25,196 bases of DNA from Mycogone perniciosa (lineage: Eukaryota; Ascomycota; Sordariomycetes; Hypocreales; Hypocreaceae), in assembly GCA_025331125.1 (NCBI GenBank), contig JAOALB010000292.1, positions 1-25,196 on the forward strand, given 5' to 3'. Positions 18,133-25,196 of the stretch are shown here, one piece after another. The position numbers and the translations under genes were made by a program. Each line of letters begins with the position of its first letter. The stretch's first letter is position 1. Under the pieces are notes generated by a model. It saw nothing but the letters and a program-made list of their open reading frames with translations, did no database searches and was not told the DNA's origin.

Positions 18133-19366
18133 CTATATTGCTTTGCTCTTAAGGTATAAATAATCTGTCATCGCATTCTCCGTCGCCATAACTAAGCCTT
18201 CGGCCATTGCGGTGCCATACCTCGTCTTCCATTTCGCCTGCATCTCTTCCATGTCCAGATATTTGGAGCTCTTCGTTTTATCTATAGAGGTTGAATTCCA
18301 CAACCCAGCCAGATACTTTGCATGTTTACCGCCCATCTTTTCCAGTTTTGAAAGGCTTCTGGCTTCCCATTCGTACAATACATGATACGAATCCATGCCA
18401 CAGTACTCAGAGCTTGGTGATAACTGAGCCACCTTCGAGAAGGTCGTCAGCGTCGATGATCATGGGGTTATAAATTGGACTCTCATCGATGCTGCCTTTG
18501 GGAACTTGGCCCGAGGTATATGAGGTGTACCAATCCCAGAGCTCACGGGAGAATAGGAAATTGGAGCGAAGTACCCATGGAATTTCGGACGGGTCACCAT
18601 TCACCGTATTTCCGCCTGTCTCCACCATGTACCAAGAATCGTAGACAAGTGCAGGGTGTCGAATGATAAAAATGGGTGTCCATGATTTAAGAAAGGCATC
18701 AGGGAAGAAGGTTGGGTTTGTTCGCGTGTTGTACACAGGCTCAACTTCGATGCCTTCAGGTTTGATGTCGAATGGCGCCGCCATATCTCCGCCATGTATA
18801 ATCTGAGATTGTTTCGCAAGGTCGAAGATATGCACGGTGTGGTTTTTGACGAGCAAGGATTTTCCCTAGAAGATTTAGCCAGCCGCATGAAATGCCACAG
18901 AACAGTTCGCCTCTCGACCAGTTTGCTGGCCGGTATCTTGCCTAGTTGGATAAATCCTTATCTCTGCAGCCGCCTTCTCGCGTATATTTTCAAGACTTGT
19001 ATAGCCTCTACACATCAACTCGACGTATTGATGCCTCTGCTCCCCAGATATTGACACAAGAGGCCCCATATTAAGCTCTCTTCTCGCGTACATGAGGGCA
19101 TCTAGGAAGTGGTACTTCGATTGAATCCAACCTGGCTGACCAGAAAGCATTCGGCACAGTAGATTGGACATGGTTCTCGGGTGACTGAATATAAACACTT
19201 CTCGACGGTTAGATGGAGTCATGGTGGAGAGAGCAGCCAGGACAACGGCTTCCGAGAATACGTTTTTCGCTTGGAGATGCCGATCGAAGTATTGTCGGAC
19301 GGAAACTCTGTTTAATAGAGGGCTACGGCTGCCCAAGGTGTCCTTAGGCACCGATACATAAGACAA
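18133..19366 (-). pseudogene. Sulfotransferase-like P-loop protein, probably a pseudogene
   Basis: Three minus-strand blocks form one protein. Block 1 contains RREVFIFSHPRTMSNLLCRM, resembling the 5'-phosphosulfate-binding (PAPS) loop HPRT.S.LL of fungal sulfotransferase-family proteins. The family start is probably the Met at 19222 (MTPSNRREVF) rather than 19366. Block 2 (from 18865) has LLVKNHTVHIFD and FIIRHPALVYDSWYMVE, a 3'-phosphate-binding-like R.P....S motif, then IIDADDLLEGG. Block 3 has YCGMDSYHVLYEW and a C-terminal helical part to 18133, giving ~330 residues in all. Blocks 1 and 2 share a frame across 18961-18866, a 96-bp intron-like segment with branch-like GCTAAAT and acceptor TCTAG. 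At the donor, however, the sequence is GAG|ATAAGG, not GTAAGG. Blocks 2 and 3 are joined by a frameshift near 18409 (CTCTGAGTAC), apparently two bases short. The downstream FAD oxidoreductase could be a former pathway partner, but nothing shows it. Confidence 0.6.
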
Positions 19367-19661
19367 AGCAAGGAATAAGCAAATATCGCGAGGTGTACAG
19401 TGTCATGTGCACAGGATGAGGGATTTTCTGGGATTGTCTCAGACATCATTGATTTGAGCCATGTATGTGGCATTTTTGTTTCACCCAGAATCTAGAGTCT
19501 AGAACGCTCTGACGCAATAGTATTCTATGCGTCGTGCTGGGCGAGTTTTGGACGCTGTTGAGTCAGAAGATTTGCCTCTTTTTTTTTGGGAGGGGGAGAA
19601 CCCTTCTTCACAGGTAACTAATAACTGTTGGGTAGAAACTATGTAGTTGCAGCAGCAGAGG
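19367..19661. other. Intergenic 5' flank of the sulfotransferase-like gene
   Basis: No gene. It contains a T8 run near 19579 and nothing else I can name. The minus-strand ORF that starts at 19867 and ends here owes its reading to LTR sequence. Confidence 0.45.
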
Positions 19662-19666
19662 GCTGG

Positions 19667-19895
19667 TGTCGGATAACGTCGGTCTAGTTGTTGGAAATAA
19701 GCAAAAATGTGTATGCAAGGGAACCTGTGATCTGACGTGAGGTGAAACAGAACGCTGCGCGTTCTGTTTCTATGATAAAATGGCGGGAAGAGAATCGAAT
19801 GAGGATGGAAGGAAGACAGAGCAATTGAGCACAATTCGGGGTCCCAACTTTCTGAAAAAGTGATCACGCTGACTACGTAACTGAGTTTTCCAACA
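19667..19895 (-). mobile_element. Copia-type solo LTR with 5-bp target duplication GCTGG
   Basis: This 229-bp unit reads on the minus strand from TGTTGGAAAACTCAGTTACG to GTTATCCGACA. It is flanked by the exact direct repeat GCTGG (19662-19666 and 19896-19900). Same family as the inverted pair at 1723-1950 and 2051-2278, with roughly 7% differences by eye. The central hairpin (GAAACAGAACGC / GCGTTCTGTTTC) is perfect here. TG...CA ends, short inverted termini and a 5-bp target duplication together define an LTR left by intra-element recombination. Confidence 0.88.
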
Positions 19896-19900
19896 GCTGG

Positions 19901-20302
19901 AGCAGCGCCAGAGCCAGCCTAAGGCATTACCCAGCCAAAGCAAGCAAGAAGAGGGAAAGATGAGTGTTTCCAAAGGAACCTTCAGCGAGAGATTTTAATT
20001 ATCAACATCATCAACGATTGAACAATTAGAGGGCTGTATTGGTCAAGTTCATTGTTACTTACTACATTCAAAAGTCAACGAAGCACGAAATACGTGTTTC
20101 TTGTGCCTGAAGACCAAGTTGACCTACTTTTGTAGAGAGGTCACGGACCGAAAGGGCTATTATGATTCGGGGCAGGGAGAAAGTTCCAAAACATCTTCAG
20201 AAATGTGATGCTCCTTATATGATTTTGTCATTGGGATATCATGAAGATCAATGCCTTAGAAAGCGCAATCATACAACTACATAATAGATTTCGGGCCAGT
20301 CT
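19901..20302. other. 3' flank of the FAD oxidoreductase gene
   Basis: No gene is visible. This is the intergenic space between the solo LTR and the minus-strand FAD gene; it has ordinary base composition and no repeat that I can identify. Confidence 0.5.
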
Positions 20303-21703
20303 TTACAGCCGCACCAATTTCAGCTTATCAATATCCGCGCAGGCCCATTCCAATACTTTTTCAGCATTGTGTACGCTATAAATCGCTTTCCTTGCTTCGT
20401 TGACGAATAATCCGTCGCCAAGGTGGTAGCATCCCGGAAGATCGCTTGTATGATGTTCGCTGACCGTATCGTGCAGATTTATGCTTTTACCGGCTCCACA
20501 TGGAACTCGGACAGTGCCGAAGCGAACGTCTACCAGTCTAGCGCTGTGAAGGCATGTAAAGAGTTGTTGTGCACCTTCCAGTATCGGCTGCGCCATCCTC
20601 AGTTTCTCTTCGGAACTGATGGTTCCGTCAAGCATTCTGTCATATTCTATAGACAATGGCTCGCTATCCGGAATAGCCATAATATTGGTTTTGATGGCCA
20701 AGGTGCAAGCGCATCTACAGAGAACGTGACCTTCGGAAACTTCAGCACACTCTTGAGGCAAGATCATGCCGAACGGGCCTGATGCAACGAATATTGGGCG
20801 GACGAATTCCAGGCGATCAGCCATTAGTTCCATCTCGACAATGGCAACCATCTTTAACCGATTGTAAATAGGCTGACACTCAGACTTGCCGAGTTGCTTC
20901 CGGAAAAGACCCACACGTTCCCAGCATGCTAAGGTGAGTAAGTGTACAATCTCACACCTATCCTCATCACCACGCCCCTTTTTCCATGTGACAGAGTAGC
21001 CGCCGCCCTTCGACTCAGGGATTTTCTCGAGATGTGTGACCTTGGCTTCGGTGAGGATAGTGATATTTTTGTATCTCTTAAAATAGTTGCGCAGGAAGGA
21101 ACATATGCCAAGGATGTTAAAGGTCTTTTCGGAGGTTTCGAAGCAGGTGCCTACACCCTCATGCAACTCTGGCCTCAGTAACGGCTCATATTCAGCTTTC
21201 TTTAGCTCTCGACATATTTGGTCAGGGTGGCCAAAATGTTTCTTGAAATTACTGTTGTTCGAGTATTTGTTGATGGCGTGGCACTTAAGTTGTTCGAAAA
21301 CAGGTTTGATCTCATCCGGACTATATACAGGCTTAATAGCCTCGCCTAGAACCACTAAAGCATCCTTCATAAGCACGTATATTCCACTTTGTGGTGCTTT
21401 CGCAAATATGTGTTTGCATCCGATACTATCTAGAAAACTGGTGAATTTAACGGTATTTTCTTGGCAGAAAATTGCCGTATCTAAATGGCAATAATGAAAG
21501 CCAAACGAGGGTCTTCCTGGGCTTGTGCTGCTCGTTCCGGTCAATATCTTCATATTCTTCTCAAATACAAGAATCTTAAGCCACGGGTGCTTCTCTGCAA
21601 GATGGATTGCCAGAATAGTACCAGCTAGACCTCCACCTATAATGGCAAACACGGCTCCATTGTTCGAGCCTGTCGCAGTAGAATAGGATCCCGCCATGGT
21701 CAT
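20303..21703 (-). CDS. FAD-dependent oxidoreductase (DAO-like fold, 466 aa)
   Basis: Intact intronless ORF. Near the N-terminus a Rossmann FAD-binding motif is complete: AIIGGGLAGTILAIHLAEKH (GxGxxG at 23-28) followed by the acidic residue of EK at 48-49 that binds the FAD ribose. GRPSFGFHYCHLDTAI (63-78) is the second conserved segment of a family with G.HY..LETA next to the flavin. The C-terminal LPGCYHLGDGLFVNEARKAI is the GD-type motif that contacts the FAD pyrophosphate, followed by an amphipathic helix. No signal peptide or membrane helix is seen, so the protein is probably cytosolic. The substrate is not deducible; amino-acid/amine oxidation or a tailoring step in a secondary pathway are possibilities only. 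Met1 or Met3 may be the start. A plus-strand ORF (21087-21494) is a shadow. Confidence 0.85.
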   Translation of the reverse strand: MTMAGSYSTATGSNNGAVFAIIGGGLAGTILAIHLAEKHPWLKILVFEKNMKILTGTSSTSPGRPSFGFHYCHLDTAIFCQENTVKFTSFLDSIGCKHIFAKAPQSGIYVLMKDALVVLGEAIKPVYSPDEIKPVFEQLKCHAINKYSNNSNFKKHFGHPDQICRELKKAEYEPLLRPELHEGVGTCFETSEKTFNILGICSFLRNYFKRYKNITILTEAKVTHLEKIPESKGGGYSVTWKKGRGDEDRCEIVHLLTLACWERVGLFRKQLGKSECQPIYNRLKMVAIVEMELMADRLEFVRPIFVASGPFGMILPQECAEVSEGHVLCRCACTLAIKTNIMAIPDSEPLSIEYDRMLDGTISSEEKLRMAQPILEGAQQLFTCLHSARLVDVRFGTVRVPCGAGKSINLHDTVSEHHTSDLPGCYHLGDGLFVNEARKAIYSVHNAEKVLEWACADIDKLKLVRL

Positions 21704-22142
21704 ATGACTTTGCTGAAGATGAATTCGAAATGATGCATGAATATGGTTTCCTCATTTACCGGTATCTTGGTGTGGTGAAGACATTCAAAATAGACCAGGA
21801 GCAACAATATTTTAGACTCCTCAGCCGCTCGAGATAGAGCTGATAAAGAAACTTCGAAATGGATGGAGGTTCCCCATTGACACTATTTGGGCGGTTAGTG
21901 GACAACTGTGCCGTGTCTTACCATTGTGTCTTTATGTGACGTGTCCTTCTACGCCATGTCTTACCATCGTGTCCTTCTGTGCCGTGTCGTATATTATGGT
22001 GTCGTTTCCATTAGAGGTTATCGAAATCCTTCTCAGATACATAGTTTTTTAATATCTCTCTACGCAACAGCCTTTCTCTTATTAGTTTAACTGGTCACTT
22101 GGGCAAGCCATTCACGGTATACAGCTATCACAACGAGTCCCA
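21704..22142. promoter_or_regulatory. Divergent intergenic region between FAD gene and DUF1993 gene
   Basis: About 440 bp lie between the two divergently transcribed starts, so both promoters must lie here. The distinctive content is a block of imperfect short repeats at 21907-22010 (described separately). The 22080-22142 part is the probable leader of the plus-strand gene (CACAACGAGTCCCAATG). No clear TATA box is visible on either side. Confidence 0.45.
21907..22010 (+). repeat. Imperfect tandem repeats of GTGCCGTGTCTTACCATYGTGTC type
   Basis: Units built on 'GYGCCRTGTCTTACCATYGTGTCYTTMT' recur at about 21909, 21951 and (with changes) 21981, with a shortened 'GTGACGTGTCCTTCTA' between. The period is irregular (about 16-30 bp). 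It lies between two divergent promoters and could be a regulatory cluster or a minisatellite. A 60-codon ORF runs through it but only reflects the repeat. Confidence 0.55.
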
Positions 22143-22679
22143 ATGTCTTCATTCACCTTCTACGATGCATATGTTCCGGTAGCTGAGAATATTCTCAAGT
22201 CCCTCGTCACCATTCTCAAAAAGGGCCAGGCCCATACCAAAGCGGCCCAGTTGCCAGAGGCTCGCATTTCACCTGGTATGTTGCCCCCGACATTCCAGGT
22301 GCACAAAGTCACCGATACAGTCCAGAAGCTCATCGCTCGCGCCTCAGGTACTGAACCTGAGGTATTTGATGAGACTAAACTACAGACACTTGAAGACATG
22401 TTGGCAGAAATTGAAAAGATCCAGTACTTACTATCTAATGCGGATAAGGAGCTCATCAATAAGCGGACTGACGAGATTGTGCACTTCGGTATCGGAGGCG
22501 GCAAGTTCGTTCAAGCTCCTAGTTCTATCTACCCGAGTGTCTATACCCTCCCCAACCTTTTCTTCCATACTGTCACCGCATACAATATCTTGCGCAAGGA
22601 GGGCGTGGCTCTAGAAAAGCTGGACTATATTGCAAGCTTCAGAGGTAACCTCTCCAGACCTTTTGGAGCGCGTGCTTGA
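22143..22679 (+). CDS. DUF1993 family protein (178 aa)
   Basis: Intact ORF covering the full usual length of the DUF1993 family (PF09351, a DinB-like four-helix fold). Family hallmarks in order are FYDAYVPVAENILKSLVTIL at the N-terminus (usual YDASVPVF...L..L..IL), EARISPGMLPPTFQVHKVTD (usual ARL.PDM.PL..QV....D), and DETKLQTLEDMLAEIEKIQY in the middle. The end has LPNLFFHTVTAYNILRKEGV (usual LPNFYFH..TAY.ILRH.GV) then LDYIASF. No signal peptide or membrane segment is present. The family occurs in bacteria and ascomycetes and has no established biochemical function. The last ~12 residues, after LDYIASF, are divergent. Confidence 0.85.
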   Translation: MSSFTFYDAYVPVAENILKSLVTILKKGQAHTKAAQLPEARISPGMLPPTFQVHKVTDTVQKLIARASGTEPEVFDETKLQTLEDMLAEIEKIQYLLSNADKELINKRTDEIVHFGIGGGKFVQAPSSIYPSVYTLPNLFFHTVTAYNILRKEGVALEKLDYIASFRGNLSRPFGARA

Positions 22680-23073
22680 AAAAGCATGTGAGGCAACACG
22701 GTAAACCGTCTTAAAATTGTTTTAAGAGGTGCCTAGGGGCTATACGAGTATTGCTCCTGAAAAGCAGACGATTTGGAGCAGGCGCTGCTGCGATGCGAGC
22801 GAATTTGTGTTGTTGGCGCGACCCGTAAGGATGCCTGCAATGCAGATTTTTACCCCATCACGACACGCGTCACGATGCAACCGCGTCGCTCCTTGGTCGG
22901 CCTCGTACCAGCTATTCTACCACAAAGAGATATTTGGGTTATGAAAACCACCCGACTCTTTGATTGTTCTAATCGAGAGACAGGGCACCCTCGGGCTCGG
23001 CGGGCTCTGGGTTAACAGCGCAGCGAGAGCTAGGGCTGGAGTCCTCTTCCTAAATGTCCCTTCCTACTGTAAT
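22680..23073. other. 3' flank of the DUF1993 gene, no clear gene
   Basis: Two overlapping plus-strand ORFs of 71 and 80 codons (22729-22944, 22773-23015) are rich in Arg and Cys and show no domain. The GC content is normal, so the segment is not part of the AT-rich block. It could hold a decayed gene fragment, but I cannot identify one. Confidence 0.35.
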
Positions 23074-23093
23074 TGTCGGATAACGTCGGTCTA
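23074..23093 (-). mobile_element. LTR terminal fragment identical to the solo LTR family
   Basis: TGTCGGATAACGTCGGTCTA is identical to the first 20 plus-strand bases of the solo LTRs at 2051 and 19667. After this the sequences diverge (TCGTTGAAGATAACAG versus GTTGTTGGAAATAAGC). It is either the conserved end of a related, different LTR or a truncated copy at the edge of the AT-rich block. Confidence 0.6.
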
Positions 23094-24454
23094 TCGTTGA
23101 AGATAACAGAGATTTCTTGACTTACACCGAAGTTCCTCCTGAACTCGGTCCTAGCGTCAGGCCTAATTCCGGGTCTAGCCAGAATAGGAAGGTTACCTAA
23201 ATACACTAGAATCCTTACTTTTTAGCCCTCCTTTTTAACATAAATAATTACTTAAAATCTTTATTTAAATAATAATTATATAAATACTTTATTCTCTTTA
23301 TTATTATTTTCTTTTATAGTATTTTAGTTCAAGTTAATACTTATATACCTATAATTTAAGTAATTTAAAGTTTAAATAAACTTAAATAAAACTAGTTTTA
23401 TATTAACTTTATTTAATATTTTTAAACTTAATAATTAAAAAAACAATATTGAATATCTCTCCTATAATTCTATTAGTTTTATTATTATATTAATATTACC
23501 TTTAATATTATATTTAATACATTCATTTATTTGTACCTTTACCCTTTAATTAATATTATAATCTTTATATTATTTAGCTTATTATTAACTTTAATATTAA
23601 AAGGATTTATTTAAATTTAAATAAATATATAAACAGAGTTTGTCTTTTACTATAAGTTTTATAGTTATTACTATACTTTCTTGACTTTATTTAAATTATT
23701 ATAAACCTATTTTAAATTATTAAGAAAACCAATTAAATCTTGATTCTTTTACTTTATAAATATTAAATAATTATTAAAACTATTAATTAAATACTTTAAC
23801 TAAAAAAACTATAAATATAATAAAATTATACAGTTTTATCTTTTATAATTATATTATTAACTTAAAACTTTACCTTTACTATTAAAGCCTAAATATTTTA
23901 ACCTTTTACTTAACTATTAAATTAATTAAATTAATCAAATATTATACTTTATTAATTTCTTTAACATTTTATAATACTTTATGGTATTAATATTAATAGG
24001 TTATTAATATTATCTTATATTAACTAGGTTTTAAATATATAAAAGGACTAGCTTTATATAATATAAAAAGGGAATCTAAAATTATTTATTTAAAATTAAG
24101 GAAAAAAGGAAAAAAGGTTTAAGGCTAGCTAGCTTTAAATAACAGCTATTTATATAATTAATATACAAATTATCTATATAACTATAACTAAATTAAGTAA
24201 ATACTAAATTTCTTTAATTAAGCTTTTAGTTTATAATAAAATATAAGGATAAAAGGAAGGTAAAGGATAATATATTATTTATTATATATTAATATTGCTA
24301 GCGCTATAAGTAGGAAATAGTAGGGAAATAAAATAGTAATAACTATATAGATATTTCTTTAAGCTTTCCTAGAAAATCTTTAAGAAATAAACTTCCTAAA
24401 TATTTCTTTAGTAACTCCTATAAAGGACCACATATAATATATATAAAAGTATAT

Positions 24455-24479
24455 CTTTTCCTTTCCTTTCCTTTCCTTC
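24455..24479 (+). repeat. (TTTCC)n microsatellite
   Basis: Four to five consecutive TTTCC units lie inside the AT-rich block, continuing into TTCCCC. It is a simple repeat with no indicated function. Confidence 0.75.
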
Positions 24480-24808
24480 CCCTTTTATTATAATTCCCTC
24501 CTTTCTACCTATTATATATTATATAATAACAATTTTCATAATTCCAATTATATAATTAACTTTTACTGCCAAATATAGCTAAACGTAACCAATTAATATT
24601 AACTAAACTATAGCTAAACCTATCTATAACTAAGTTATCCCTTTTATTACACTTAAACAGTAGCTTTAATCTAGCTTAAATAAACCTACTAAATAATACA
24701 TTTTCTTTTATTCTTTTATTCCTTTACTCCTTAGTATTTAATAATTGTTGGGTTAGGTAGGCTAAGGACCTACCACTTATCAGTGCTTATTAGCGCTAAG
24801 GAGCTCTT

Positions 24809-24864
24809 ATCTGCTTATATAGCAGATACTAGCTAATATATATATCGCGTAAGCGATATATTAG
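24809..24864. repeat. Two adjacent hairpin-forming inverted repeats in the AT-rich block
   Basis: ATCTGCT / AGCAGAT (24809-24827) flank a 5-nt AT loop. TATATCGC / GCGATATA (24841-24860) flank GTAA, and the second stem extends outward with CTAATATA / TATTAG. TTAGCGCTAA, a 10-bp palindrome, lies just upstream at 24790-24799. Such G/C-retaining palindromes in an otherwise RIP-like block may mark an old LTR or transposon end. Confidence 0.5.
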
Positions 24865-25196
24865 ACTATATAGGCGCTTATAATGTATATATTCTATGTT
24901 TTCCTTTATATTAGCTATATATATATATAGCGAGGCTATTACAGTATATTTATTACTAGAATTAAGCTTTATTCCTATTTCTCTCTATACTTTATATAGC
25001 TGTACTGCGCTTTGCTATAGTTATAAGCCCAGGTAGTAACTATTAGAGTTACTAGAAACTTCCCTTAATATTATATTTTTACCTTTACTTTTCCCCTTTG
25101 CCTTTAAACTCTTAAAGCTACTTTCTATAATAAATAACGCAAAAGATATTACCTTTATAAAGCTAGATTTAATAGTCTAGTAAATTAAATAGATTA

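Larger units (their letters stand above)
23215..25196. other. AT-rich, TpA-rich block (RIP-like) to the window end
   Basis: About 2 kb with very low G+C, abundant TTTAAA/TAATAT words and no long ORF in any frame, continuing off the window. The composition matches RIP-mutated repeats of Pezizomycotina. Landmarks inside are a (TTTCC)n run at 24455-24479 and, near the end, a less AT-rich piece (24748-24870) beginning TGTTGGGTTAGGTAGG, with palindromic words that could be an LTR remnant. Nothing else can be named. Confidence 0.65.

Noticed and set aside
19499..19973. Minus-strand ORFs of 122 and 67 codons
   Set aside because: Both get most of their reading from the solo LTR at 19667-19895.
23074..24760. 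Idea that 23074 and 24748 are the two LTRs of one RIP-mutated Copia element
   Set aside because: The two ends are in opposite orientation and show no similarity beyond the first few bases, so they do not form a direct LTR pair.

Overview
This window looks like an accessory, transposon-rich part of a filamentous ascomycete genome, most likely of Aspergillus/Penicillium type. Supporting signs are intron-poor genes for fungal secreted and GPI-anchored proteins, a Tad-like LINE relic, Copia- and Gypsy-type solo LTRs, TA-flanked MITEs, a fungal NACHT/STAND-type HEAT-repeat tail, and two very AT-rich, TpA-rich blocks of the kind left by RIP. Species assignment is inference. No sequence search was run.

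Layout. 1-2.3 kb is repeat-dominated: inverted arms built of ~60-bp units, a 460-bp TA-flanked MITE, and two near-identical 228-bp solo LTRs in inverted orientation around a 100-bp spacer. 2.3-3.8 kb has only doubtful short ORFs. 3848-5143 (-) encodes an intact 431-aa secreted, 12-cysteine protein. 5.2-7.4 kb is gene-poor with small repeats. 7.4-7.9 kb (-) holds two Tad-like LINE fragments in scrambled order. 8.54-9.5 kb is AT-rich. It passes into the decayed 3' end of a HEAT-repeat protein typical of fungal NLR-like genes (9.53-10.2 kb, +). From 10.4 to 14.4 kb (-) lies a large decayed DUF6603-type gene. Facing away from it, at 14.6-16.0 kb (+), is a second decayed gene of unrecognised family.

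16.04-16.39 kb is another TA-flanked MITE-like element. 16738-17271 (+) is an intact GPI-anchored six-cysteine wall/surface protein, followed by a probable Gypsy-type solo LTR. 18.1-19.3 kb (-) is a sulfotransferase-like P-loop gene with a frameshift and no canonical GT donor at its only plausible intron, probably a pseudogene. 19667-19895 is a solo LTR with a perfect 5-bp target duplication. 20303-21703 (-) is an intact 466-aa FAD-dependent oxidoreductase, and 22143-22679 (+) an intact DUF1993 protein. From 23.2 kb to the end is a second AT-rich block.

The four intact genes (secreted protein, GPI protein, FAD oxidoreductase, DUF1993) show no obvious shared pathway; the decayed genes resemble accessory functions such as NLR-like recognition and secondary modification. 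The most interesting signals are the divergent decayed DUF6603/partner pair, a recurrent TACGGAGTA motif that appears in one arm of an inverted repeat as an apparent 18-bp insertion, and LTR flanks that suggest an inversion between two solo LTRs.
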